Assembly (NCBI GenBank): GCA_913055805.1 | Contig: CAJXLF010000008.1 | Location: 93,826-157,825, forward strand | Origin: an uncultured Salinisphaerales bacterium | GTDB lineage: Bacteria; Pseudomonadota; Gammaproteobacteria; Nevskiales; CAJXLF01 | DNA length: 64,000 nucleotides | Direction of reading: 5' to 3' | Shown: positions 29,017-37,395 of the stretch, in pieces | Layout: every line of letters begins with the position of its first letter | Position numbering within the stretch: position 1 is the first letter of the stretch | Notes under the pieces: generated by a model | The model's database searches: none | Told to the model about the DNA's origin: nothing | The model's input: the letters and a program-made list of their open reading frames with translations, nothing else | Program-made: the position numbers and the translations under genes

Positions 29017-31220
29017 TGAGTATTGATGCAATTGAAAAGCAGCCACTTCGCCGTAGTCTGGCTGCAGTCAGTCTTGTGCTCCTGCTGCTAGTTGGCTGTT
29101 CGGACAGTAATGACGATGATACGACACCGTCCACACCCGATCCGGTAACGGACCCGCAAGCGGCCATGTCCGAGTTGCCCTGCTACGACCAGCAGGCTGT
29201 AGTGGGTATGCATTCGAGTTTTTCTCGTCCCGGGCTGAATACCGACTTTTTAACGGTTACAGATCCCATTCCGCATCAACGGCCGTATCTGTACCGGGAC
29301 GATCAAGGCCGCTATGTGCTGCTGGATGTCAAAGGCCCGGGTGCGATCAAGAGAATCTGGATGACGCAGCTGTCACCGGATGTGGTGAATGCACAGATTG
29401 CCCAGGGCCCGTTACTGGAGTCGGGCAACCTGCAGATTTTCTTCGATGACGAAACCGAGCCGCGTGTGGATATGCCGGCCATGGAGCTTTTCTCCGGTGA
29501 AACGGCGCCTTTCCTGACCCCCATCTGCGGCAATAACACCGTTTCCAGCGGGGGCAACTATTGTTATTTGCAAATGCCCTTCGCCCAGCGTGCGGTGATT
29601 GCAGTAACCGGCCGCCCCAATTACTGGAATATCGAATACGACCGCTATGAATCTGGGCGCCAGGTGAAAACCTTCGACCCGGCGGACAAGCATTTCCTGG
29701 ATGCGGCCACAGAACAGCAGCAGTTGCTGATGCGTTCGGGCAGTGATCCGGACATTCTGCCCAGCGGCAAGACCCACGAGGATGAGCTGGATTTGCCGGC
29801 GGGCGGCAGTAGTGAACTGCTGGCGTTGTCCGGAGCCGGGGTGATCAAGGGATTCGAGATGATTCTGACCGGCGATGCCGGTATTCAGGATCTCTGGCTG
29901 GAAGCTTCCTGGGATGGCGCCGAACAGCCCCAGCTGAGAGCGCCGCTTGGCGACCTGTTCATGAGCGGGCGCGGTGAAAAGAATGATGCCTTCGCGCTGC
30001 TTTCGGGCTTTGAGGTGGAAGCGAGGCGAGGCTACTTTTATTTCCCCATGCCGTTCTCTGATTCCGCGGTGCTGCGGGTGACCAATGAATCAGACAGCCC
30101 GGCCAGTCTGGAGTGGTCGCTGATTGAGTCGAAAGACAGCGCCCTGAGCAAGCGACAGGAATGTGGTTATCTGCACGCCTATTACAACGAGCAGAACCCG
30201 ACTGTTATTGGTGAGGATTATATTCTCATGGACCTGCAGGAAGCGCAGGGCAAGGTCGTCGCTATAACCCTGAACGTTGACGGGACAGTTACGCCCACCG
30301 GGCACACCACCTTCCTGGAAGGAGACGAACGTATCTATATCGATGGCTCGCAGACGCCGCAGATCTACGGCACCGGGATGGAGGATATTTTCAACGGGGG
30401 CTTTTACTACCAGTTCGGCCCCTTCACTTTGCCCACCCACGGTCTTACCGCCAAGGAACCCTCCGAGCGTGGTATGGGCTTCGCCCAGTATCGCCAGATG
30501 CTGTTTGATCCCTGGGATTTCAGAAACGGCATTCGCATTGGCGTAGAGCACGGGGGCGGCAATGGCGTTGTGACGGGCAATACCAGTGTAGTGCTCTGGT
30601 ATGGCCGGTCCGAGGGCGCCATGCAGCTGAGCGACACGGTCGATGTCGGGAACGCCGATTCTGAAACTGGACATGCCTATACCTCCGGCAGCACGGAAGT
30701 GACTTCGCTGCAGAGTTATTACTCGGGCGATCACGATGGCAACCTTTCCTCGGAAGCTTTTGATGTGGTGATCTTCCCCGGCGCCATCCCCACGCTCGAC
30801 CCGGCAGACCAGGTTGAGGACGATGGCCGTAATCACAATGTCGGCGACTTGATCAGCATGCGGGTTTCTGTTGACCCGCAAAATCAGGGTGTGCTGGTCA
30901 GACGACGGATGGACAGCATCCTGTTCGACCAGACGGCCATGGTGTCGGTGGACGGGGAACCGGTAGGCATCTGGCACTGGCCGGTAGTGAATGACCTGAA
31001 GCGCTGGGCCGATCACGAGTTTGTGCTCCCTGCGAAATTCACCAAGGGCAAGCAGCAGATCGAGCTTTCACTGGAAATTCTGCCGCCGATAGAAACACCG
31101 GCCATCAGCGGCCTGTCTATCGAGGATCTGGTGACAACGCAGGTCAGTTTGCCGACCCTGGGTATTTTCAATCAGGGTGGCTGGAGCGATTTCAGATACG
31201 AAATCTACTCGATGAAATAA
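29013..31220 (+). CDS. DUF2961 / GH172 family lipoprotein
   Basis: A 735-residue lipoprotein (LVGC, Cys29) with DUF2961 hallmarks: LLDVKGPGAIKRIWMT (about 109-124), LQIFFDDETEP, and YGTGMEDIFNGGFYY (about 448-462). DUF2961 proteins are now grouped as glycoside hydrolase family 172, which includes fructose- and arabinofuranose-active enzymes; the exact activity here is not predictable. The last ~95 residues are duplicated at 19675-19962. The ATG overlaps the CocE stop by four bases (ATGA), so translation is coupled. With the SGNH esterase and CocE hydrolase upstream it suggests action on an acylated glycan. Confidence 0.85.
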   Translation: MMSIDAIEKQPLRRSLAAVSLVLLLLVGCSDSNDDDTTPSTPDPVTDPQAAMSELPCYDQQAVVGMHSSFSRPGLNTDFLTVTDPIPHQRPYLYRDDQGRYVLLDVKGPGAIKRIWMTQLSPDVVNAQIAQGPLLESGNLQIFFDDETEPRVDMPAMELFSGETAPFLTPICGNNTVSSGGNYCYLQMPFAQRAVIAVTGRPNYWNIEYDRYESGRQVKTFDPADKHFLDAATEQQQLLMRSGSDPDILPSGKTHEDELDLPAGGSSELLALSGAGVIKGFEMILTGDAGIQDLWLEASWDGAEQPQLRAPLGDLFMSGRGEKNDAFALLSGFEVEARRGYFYFPMPFSDSAVLRVTNESDSPASLEWSLIESKDSALSKRQECGYLHAYYNEQNPTVIGEDYILMDLQEAQGKVVAITLNVDGTVTPTGHTTFLEGDERIYIDGSQTPQIYGTGMEDIFNGGFYYQFGPFTLPTHGLTAKEPSERGMGFAQYRQMLFDPWDFRNGIRIGVEHGGGNGVVTGNTSVVLWYGRSEGAMQLSDTVDVGNADSETGHAYTSGSTEVTSLQSYYSGDHDGNLSSEAFDVVIFPGAIPTLDPADQVEDDGRNHNVGDLISMRVSVDPQNQGVLVRRRMDSILFDQTAMVSVDGEPVGIWHWPVVNDLKRWADHEFVLPAKFTKGKQQIELSLEILPPIETPAISGLSIEDLVTTQVSLPTLGIFNQGGWSDFRYEIYSMK

Positions 31221-31342
31221 GCCGGTCTGTACTGGCCCGCTTTGATCATTTATTTGTCCCCATTAATTCTTGTCCGCGGTTTTCTGTCTGGCAAGCTTGC
31301 AGGTCGTTTGCACAGCCGCGCAGGAGCGGTGAGGTCTCAAAC

Positions 31343-33784
31343 ATGTCTTATAAAAAAAGTTTCAGATTTATTCTGCTGTTGTCTTTGTTCGCCATACTGT
31401 CCGCCTGTGGGGGCGGTGACAGTGACAACGACTCGCGTAACGACGGCAGTCAGTTATCCAGCTCTCCGTCTATCCATGTTCTGTCAAACCGTGCGGATCT
31501 GATCAGTGGCGGCGACGCCTTGATCGAAGTGCTGATGCCGGAAGGCGCGAATGCAGACAAGGTCGGCCTCAGACTCAATGGTGCGGACGTCAGCAATGCG
31601 TTCGTCGAGACGGAAGCAGGCAACCTGCTGGGTCGGGTTACAGGCCTGAGGTTAGGCAAGAACAGCTTCACTGCTACATTACCCGGGGGGAACGCCACGA
31701 CTGAACTGATCAATCATCCGAACGGCGGCCCGGTATTCTCGGGCCCGCAGATACAGCCCTGGCAATGCCAGGAAGGCGCAGAAGACGAGCAGTGTAACCA
31801 GGCGCCGGTTTTCAATTATTTCTATAAGTCCTCGAACCCGCTCAATGCCGGTTTGCTGCCTTACGACCCGGAAAACCCGCCTTCGGACGTGGCACAGACC
31901 ACTACTGACCATGGTGTGACCGTACCCTTTATCGTGCGTGAGGAAATCGGCTATCAGGACCGTGACCAGTACCGTATTGCGGTGCTGTTCAATCCACAAG
32001 AAGACTGGCAGCCCTGGGCGCCCCAGGAACAGTGGAACGGCAAGGTATTCGTACCCCATGGCGGTGGTTGCGGAGCAGATTACGGGGTTGGCGGTGCGCC
32101 AAAAACGGATTATTCCGGCACTTTTGATTTCGTGCCGTCAGAGGTGCCGGTCATCGTTGGTAATAGTCCGACCGTGGCCTTGAGCAAGGGCTTTGCCGTC
32201 ATGTCGACAGCGCTGGCCAATACAGGGCACAACTGCAGCGTGGCCATGAACGCCGAGTCACTGATGATGGCCAAGGAACATCTCATTGAGTATTACGGCC
32301 CATTACGTTACACCATTGGTTCGGGCTGTTCCGGCGGTTCGATTGCACAGCAGACCGTGGCTAATGCCTACCCTGGTATCTACCAGGGTCTGATTACCAC
32401 CTGCTCTTATCCTGATACGGCCTCGCCGGGGGCACAGGCCTATGACTATCACATGCTGCGGCGCTATTTTGAGAACCCGGCTGGCTGGGGGGCGGGCATT
32501 GTCTGGACGCCTCTGCAGTGGTCCGCAGTTGAAGGGCATATCCTGCCGGTAAACGCCATCACTATGGATGAGCTCCTGTTCAAGCGGGCGATCAATCCCA
32601 AGCCCGGCTGCGACTATGTTGGTGAGGATATTGGTTACCATCCCGAAACCAATCCATCAGGCGTACGTTGCAGTATCTTCGATCTGCTCATCAACCTTTT
32701 TGGCCCGCGGCAGCCAGATGTCTGGTCAGACAACGAAGTTATGCTTGGCCTGGGTTTTGCGGGCTGGCCTCTGGATGCCCAGGGTATCCAGTATGGTCTT
32801 GAAGCGCTGCGTGCCGGCGTCATTACTCCGGCCATGTTTGTCGACCTGAATAGCAAGATCGGTGGTCTTGACGTGAATGCCGAAGCGGTGGAAAGCCGTC
32901 TGCGTGCAGACGAGCCCGCGCTGGGCAATATGTACCGCACGGGCTGGTTGAATAGCGCCAGCCAGCTCGACACCGTGGCGATCATCGACCACGGCGGCCC
33001 CGATCCCGGCCTTGCGCATGATGCCCAATGGGCCTGGACTATGCGTGCCAGACTGATGCGAGAGCAGGGGCATTACGACAATCATGTGATCTGGTTCGGT
33101 CAGTTTCCTTTGATCGGAGACCCTAATTATTCTTCTGAGGCGCTGCTGGCGATGGATCGCTGGTTATCAGCAGTGGAAGCGGACGAGCGGGATGTGCCGC
33201 TGGCCGAGAAGATCGTGCAGAACCGCCCCGGCGATCTGCATGACCGTTGCAGCGCCGCTTCGGCGCTGACCTCGCCGGAAGGCATCCAGCTGCCTCTGTT
33301 GCAGCCCACACTGAATCAGCTCTTCGGGCAGGTGCTCGGACCGGTCCTGTTTGCCGCACATACCGGCCTCGATCCCGTGCTTGATCCGGCGTTGAGGCTG
33401 GTCGTTGATCCGTTGCTGGGCGCGGTCTGCGGCGCTGGTCTGGTGGGCGATGTTCTGCGTACTGAATTCACAACGCCGCGTGGCATTGCCGGGCAGTTGG
33501 GTACCTATGACGATCATAAATGCCAGCTCAAGCCGCTGAACCGCAACGACGATTATGGCCCCATCGGGTTCTCAGATGCAGAATGGGCGCAGTTGCAGGA
33601 AGTGTTTCCCGACGGTGTCTGCGACTACAGCCAGCCAGGCGTGAGTAAGCAAAAAACAGTGCCATGGCTGGTTTACTCCGACGATCAGGGCAACGCAGTG
33701 TATGGCGGCAAGCCGTTGCTCGAGGCACCCGAGTATTCAGGGCTGGGTTGGGCATCACCTGCCTTTGGTATTTTCAGTAAATAA
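31343..33784 (+). CDS. DUF6351 tannase-like lipoprotein, intact copy
   Basis: This 813-residue protein has a lipoprotein signal with lipobox LSAC (Cys22), an N-terminal beta domain (about 40-110) and a large alpha/beta hydrolase-like domain. The nucleophile motif GSGCSGGS places Ser330 with a Cys next to it, as in tannase/feruloyl esterase relatives. Other family segments are NHPNGGPVFSGPQIQPW, VREEIGYQDRDQY and FPDGVCDYSQPG. It is likely an envelope esterase on a bulky ester. The chimeric gene at 21579 carries a copy of residues ~75-813. It follows the GH172 gene by 122 bases, with GAGG upstream of the ATG, and probably belongs to the same operon. Confidence 0.87.
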   Translation: MSYKKSFRFILLLSLFAILSACGGGDSDNDSRNDGSQLSSSPSIHVLSNRADLISGGDALIEVLMPEGANADKVGLRLNGADVSNAFVETEAGNLLGRVTGLRLGKNSFTATLPGGNATTELINHPNGGPVFSGPQIQPWQCQEGAEDEQCNQAPVFNYFYKSSNPLNAGLLPYDPENPPSDVAQTTTDHGVTVPFIVREEIGYQDRDQYRIAVLFNPQEDWQPWAPQEQWNGKVFVPHGGGCGADYGVGGAPKTDYSGTFDFVPSEVPVIVGNSPTVALSKGFAVMSTALANTGHNCSVAMNAESLMMAKEHLIEYYGPLRYTIGSGCSGGSIAQQTVANAYPGIYQGLITTCSYPDTASPGAQAYDYHMLRRYFENPAGWGAGIVWTPLQWSAVEGHILPVNAITMDELLFKRAINPKPGCDYVGEDIGYHPETNPSGVRCSIFDLLINLFGPRQPDVWSDNEVMLGLGFAGWPLDAQGIQYGLEALRAGVITPAMFVDLNSKIGGLDVNAEAVESRLRADEPALGNMYRTGWLNSASQLDTVAIIDHGGPDPGLAHDAQWAWTMRARLMREQGHYDNHVIWFGQFPLIGDPNYSSEALLAMDRWLSAVEADERDVPLAEKIVQNRPGDLHDRCSAASALTSPEGIQLPLLQPTLNQLFGQVLGPVLFAAHTGLDPVLDPALRLVVDPLLGAVCGAGLVGDVLRTEFTTPRGIAGQLGTYDDHKCQLKPLNRNDDYGPIGFSDAEWAQLQEVFPDGVCDYSQPGVSKQKTVPWLVYSDDQGNAVYGGKPLLEAPEYSGLGWASPAFGIFSK

Positions 33785-33885
33785 ACGTTTCGTCAGAGAT
33801 ACGGCACACGTCGCCATCCTTGGTTAATTCGAGTGGCTTTTATTCAGATTATTTGTATTGATAGCAGAGGGGAAGGGCCAATAGC

Positions 33886-34398
33886 ATGGCTAATAAACGC
33901 ATCTTTCTGGTGATTCTCGCCTTGTTTATTCCTATGGTGGTGGCGTTGTCTGTTTTAGACACCGGGCTCCGGAATTCAGTGACCCCGTTGGGAATCGTTT
34001 CCTTTGAGTTGTGTGGCTTCAGCCGCAATTGCGAGGCAGCGCTTGAGGCCTGGAACGGACATCAGAAAAACATAGTCATGCTCATCCAGGGGCTGGACTA
34101 CCTGTTTCTTATTTTGTATCCGGCGCTGATTGCTATTTGCATCCAGTCATTGGGTGCCAGGGCATTTGAGTGGCAGACGATCAACAAACCGGCCGTGGCA
34201 GTCTGCATGGCGATGGCCGCTGCCGACGCAATCGAGAATTATGCACTGATACAAATCGTATTAAACGATAGTGTCGGCGTATACGGGGTAGTGGCCAGCT
34301 CGTTCGCATCAATAAAATTTACTTTCGTCGCTGCCGGTATTTTCTGGATAATTGCCTTGTGTATCGTATTGGCGATGCGTAAACGGCGCACTCAATGA
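33886..34398 (+). CDS. Small integral membrane protein
   Basis: A 170-residue protein with four predicted transmembrane helices (about 5-25, 65-87, 100-120 and 140-162) and an Arg/Lys-rich end (MRKRRTQ). A soluble loop with two cysteines (LCGFSRNCE) lies between helices 1 and 2. I do not recognise the family. It starts 101 bases after the DUF6351 gene and its stop overlaps the following DJ-1/PfpI start by four bases, so the two are coupled. Confidence 0.65.
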   Translation: MANKRIFLVILALFIPMVVALSVLDTGLRNSVTPLGIVSFELCGFSRNCEAALEAWNGHQKNIVMLIQGLDYLFLILYPALIAICIQSLGARAFEWQTINKPAVAVCMAMAAADAIENYALIQIVLNDSVGVYGVVASSFASIKFTFVAAGIFWIIALCIVLAMRKRRTQ

Positions 34399-34966
34399 AT
34401 ATAGGCATTTATATATACGATGAAGCGGAGGTGCTCGATTTCTCAGGGCCCTTTGAGGTTTCAGTACCGCCAAAAGGCTGGCGGGGACTGACTGGAATAT
34501 ATTTACCCTGGCCGAACACGAAGGGTTGGTGCGGGCACGTGGTAATTTCCTGGTCCAGCCGCACTACAGCTTGACCGATCACCCGCCTATAGATGTTCTG
34601 ATAATTGTCGGCGGCGTGCATACCGGGGAGATCAAGAAGGCCTCTGTCATACGCTGGGTCAAGGCTGCTGCCGAATCAGCCGACACAGTGGCTTCGGTGT
34701 GTACCGGTGCCTTTTTTCTGGCGGAAGCCGGGTTGCTCAATGACCGTTCTGCCACCACGCATTGGGAGGATATTCCCGATCTCAGAGCTGGCTACCCTGA
34801 CATCGAAGTGCGTGAAAAAGAACGCTGGGTGCAGGACGGCAAGTTTGTGACTTCCGGTGGCATATCGGCCGGTATCGACATGAGCCTGTTTCTGGTATCA
34901 AAAATACTCAACGTTGAATGGGCTCAGAAAACGGCGAGACAGATGGAGTATCGCTGGTCGTCTTGA
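34395..34966 (+). pseudogene. Frameshifted DJ-1/PfpI-family gene
   Basis: The first frame starts at ATG 34395 and reads MNIGIYIYDEAEVLDFSGPFEV, the normal opening of an amidase-like DJ-1/PfpI protein. It then leaves frame near 34458-34462 and stops at about 34573. The second frame, one base behind, continues the protein: FSTAKRLAGTDWNIFTLAE, IDVLIIVGGVHTG, ASVCTGAFFLAEAGLL (Cys nucleophile elbow) and VTSGGISAGIDMSL to 34966. A single missing T in GAGGTTTC would restore one frame of about 190 residues. It is either a recent frameshift or a base-calling error. Confidence 0.75.
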
Positions 34967-35089
34967 GGTGGGTCACTTTGACCTGTATTCATACTGAATA
35001 TGGCCTGAGAAGTTCTTGTTGATTCATTCTCTGTCAGTGAAAATCACAGACCTTATTTAATCCTAATAATTAGCTGGTCTGGTTCTCGA

Positions 35090-35272
35090 ATGATTATGGC
35101 TCTCAAGTTGATTTTTATCCTTGCCTGCGCGCTGACGTCTTGGGGTTTGCTGGCAACGCTAGCGGCTGCCTTGATCGCCACGGAAGCACTACCGGATGCC
35201 ACGGCTTTTACAATTCTTTCTTTGTTCGCGGCAGTTTGCGCCTATGTGGCGACCGGATTGTTTTCACGATAA
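35090..35272 (+). CDS. Small two-helix membrane protein
   Basis: A 60-residue open frame with two hydrophobic stretches (about 5-28 and 38-57) separated by a short polar turn (TEALPDAT). Its composition fits a small membrane protein. No family is recognised and the ribosome-binding site is weak; the start could be ATG 35090 or 35096. It might instead be a remnant. Confidence 0.4.
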   Translation: MIMALKLIFILACALTSWGLLATLAAALIATEALPDATAFTILSLFAAVCAYVATGLFSR

Positions 35273-35311
35273 TGCGTCGTGGCTTTTCAAAAGCCGACGA
35301 TGATCGGATTC

Positions 35312-37210
35312 TCAAAAGCCGGTGCTCAGTATGTCTTCATCATCCAGCATCGGCAGGCTGACTGAGCCGCTTATCTGAGTGGCCAGTACCAGAATATCCC
35401 GCGACCCGGTGAATGCGTATTGCGGATGCCAGCCGAAGATCATCAGGGCCACGTCCTCCCCGGGCTGGAGCCTTTCCGCTATCGCTGTCATATCCAGATG
35501 GTGTTCGCCAAAACCACGCACGGGTGTGAGTTGATCGTCGATCACATCCCAGCGCTGCTGACCCTGTGGGCGGCGGCCCAAGGCAAAGTAGAGAATAGGG
35601 TCACAAGCGGTCGGTAGGACAGGTAGCGGGCATTCATCGAGTTCCAGGCCGGTGAGGCCTGAAAGCGTGATGTCCAGAGTTGGAATGCCGGCCAGTACGG
35701 CGCCGGTATCAGGAACCGTAAAGAGTTTGGTTACGGATTGAATGGCCTCCTGGGGTACGCTGCCGAGTAACGATCCTACTAATCCCAGCAGGCTGTTCAG
35801 CTGAGGTGTGGCGATATTCAGTTCATAGTCCTCGCCGCCGCGTTGTATTTCTTCCACTTCAATGGCATCGCCTTCACCCAGGCTCAGGCAAATGTTGCTG
35901 CCTGTAGAGAAAGCCTGATCAATCAGGCCTTCCTGACCACGCAGTTTTTCCTCGAACCAGGCAAAGCGCAGGTCTACCACATTCATACCGCCGCACATCT
36001 GCGGGCCGGCAGGGTCCTGGATGCTGGGTATGGTGACCAGGCTGTAAAGTGGATCCAGAGGTGCTTCCAGACCGATACTGCTCAAGCCAACTGGCGCCAG
36101 ATGTCCGGTTTCGTGTGTTACCAGCCGTACGTCTCCGCCTCTCTCTTTCAGACATTCGTAGTTGGCCAGGGCCTCATTCACATTAAAGAGTGTGTCCTTC
36201 ATTCCCTGACTGAGCAGGACATCCGCCGACGGTGGGATGGTTGGCGGCACCATCAAAGGATCGGGCGTGGCGAACTGGAAGTTCTGTGGCCCGGCGGGCT
36301 CGCCGTTACAGAAATACTGGGGGCTGTGGTACTTGAACATATTGTAGGAGGCATCGGAGAGCCTGTTATTGATGCCGGCTGTAATAACCGACTCAAGCAC
36401 AATATTGTCCTGTCCTGTGAGTTCAGCCCTTTGCAAGCCATCGAAGAAGAGCGCCGGATTCTGAAAGGTGAAAGAACTGGGTATGGGGCCACCTGCGGTT
36501 TCGCCTGCGACCAACAGTCCCAGTACCCATACAGTCTTGGGCGCGTTATTCGATGAGAGAGAATAGGTCAGATCATGCGGTGTGATATCTGGCGCCAGGA
36601 CCCTGAGACGGTGCCGGGGGTCGGCGCCCAAAAGCAGGAACTGCATGATGCCGCCATAGGAGAGGCCATAAGCGCCCACCATCATTTCGCCGTTGCTACG
36701 TCGGCGCAGCCCTTCCAGGTCTTCCGCCCAGTCCAGCATGGCTATCAGGGATTGGCCTTCATAGTCCGGACTCAGGGAGCGTATGCCGCCGGTTGATTCA
36801 CCGAAACCCCGTTGGTCCATGGAAATAACGTAGTAGCCCGCCTTGATCAGACGTTCGGTGAGTGCATCGGGGGCCAGAAGCCGATTACCGCCATAGCCAT
36901 GACCATGAAGCACCAGTGGATAGGATTCGCCTTCAACCAGTTGCTCGGGCTCATAGACCTGGATGACTAGTGTGGCCGAACCGCCATTGTTGTCTTCGTA
37001 GGGGATTTCATGCCGGTACGATGTACCTGCTCTTGATTCGGCCACCGGTACCAGCGGTGGGGAAGTGGTGGTGGGCAGATCATTGTTGTCATCGGGTGTG
37101 TTTGTGTCGTCAGGTCCCTGAACAATCTTGTCATCGTCGCTATTGCCGCCGCATGCGCTGATCGCAAGGGCAAAACCCAGCACTAATGCCAGAAAAAGAA
37201 TTCTCTTCAT
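35312..37210 (-). CDS. S15-like alpha/beta hydrolase lipoprotein
   Basis: The ATG at 37210 gives a lipoprotein signal (AISAC, Cys20); upstream frame extension lacks any signal. The 632-residue protein has VLHGHGYGGN (about 100-109), SMDQRGFGEST (130-140), nucleophile Ser184 in GLSYGG, a possible acid in QGMKDTLFN and His in ETGHLAP. This is the X-Pro dipeptidyl-peptidase (S15/CocE) catalytic fold. The C-terminal part holds a beta domain. Its upstream 150 bases are duplicated, together with a broken copy of its start, at 39662-39855. It lies downstream of a DUF1302 gene on the same strand, repeating the hydrolase/DUF1302 pattern of the window. Confidence 0.82.
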   Translation of the reverse strand: MKRILFLALVLGFALAISACGGNSDDDKIVQGPDDTNTPDDNNDLPTTTSPPLVPVAESRAGTSYRHEIPYEDNNGGSATLVIQVYEPEQLVEGESYPLVLHGHGYGGNRLLAPDALTERLIKAGYYVISMDQRGFGESTGGIRSLSPDYEGQSLIAMLDWAEDLEGLRRRSNGEMMVGAYGLSYGGIMQFLLLGADPRHRLRVLAPDITPHDLTYSLSSNNAPKTVWVLGLLVAGETAGGPIPSSFTFQNPALFFDGLQRAELTGQDNIVLESVITAGINNRLSDASYNMFKYHSPQYFCNGEPAGPQNFQFATPDPLMVPPTIPPSADVLLSQGMKDTLFNVNEALANYECLKERGGDVRLVTHETGHLAPVGLSSIGLEAPLDPLYSLVTIPSIQDPAGPQMCGGMNVVDLRFAWFEEKLRGQEGLIDQAFSTGSNICLSLGEGDAIEVEEIQRGGEDYELNIATPQLNSLLGLVGSLLGSVPQEAIQSVTKLFTVPDTGAVLAGIPTLDITLSGLTGLELDECPLPVLPTACDPILYFALGRRPQGQQRWDVIDDQLTPVRGFGEHHLDMTAIAERLQPGEDVALMIFGWHPQYAFTGSRDILVLATQISGSVSLPMLDDEDILSTGF

Positions 37211-37359
37211 GGGGCTCGCACCTGAAATTTCGTGGGAATATGCGGGGTTCGTCCATGAACTGGGACGCAAACTCCTGCCGTTTATAAACCAGTATTTTCC
37301 AGTGATTTCAGGACGGCACCAGTTGGAATTGGGTCTATTTCAGTATCATTTCGGGACTA
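37203..37359. repeat. Upstream region of the S15-like gene, duplicated at 39.7 kb
   Basis: This stretch, including the start codon region, aligns along its whole length with 39695-39855. Shared segments include CTCTTCATG, CTCGCACCTGAAA, GGGAATA, GCACCAGTTGGA and TATCATTTCGGGACT, in the same order and spacing. It presumably contains the hydrolase promoter. Confidence 0.75.
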
Positions 37360-37380
37360 CCCCCTCTGATAGAGAGGGGG
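37360..37380. terminator. Strong GC hairpin between DUF1302 and S15-like genes
   Basis: CCCCCTCT (37360-37367) and AGAGGGGG (37373-37380) form an 8-bp stem with a 5-base loop, 16 bases after the DUF1302 stop in transcription order. There is no clear T-tract on the minus side. It may reduce read-through into the hydrolase gene. Confidence 0.45.
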
Positions 37381-37395
37381 TCTTATAGGTGATTT

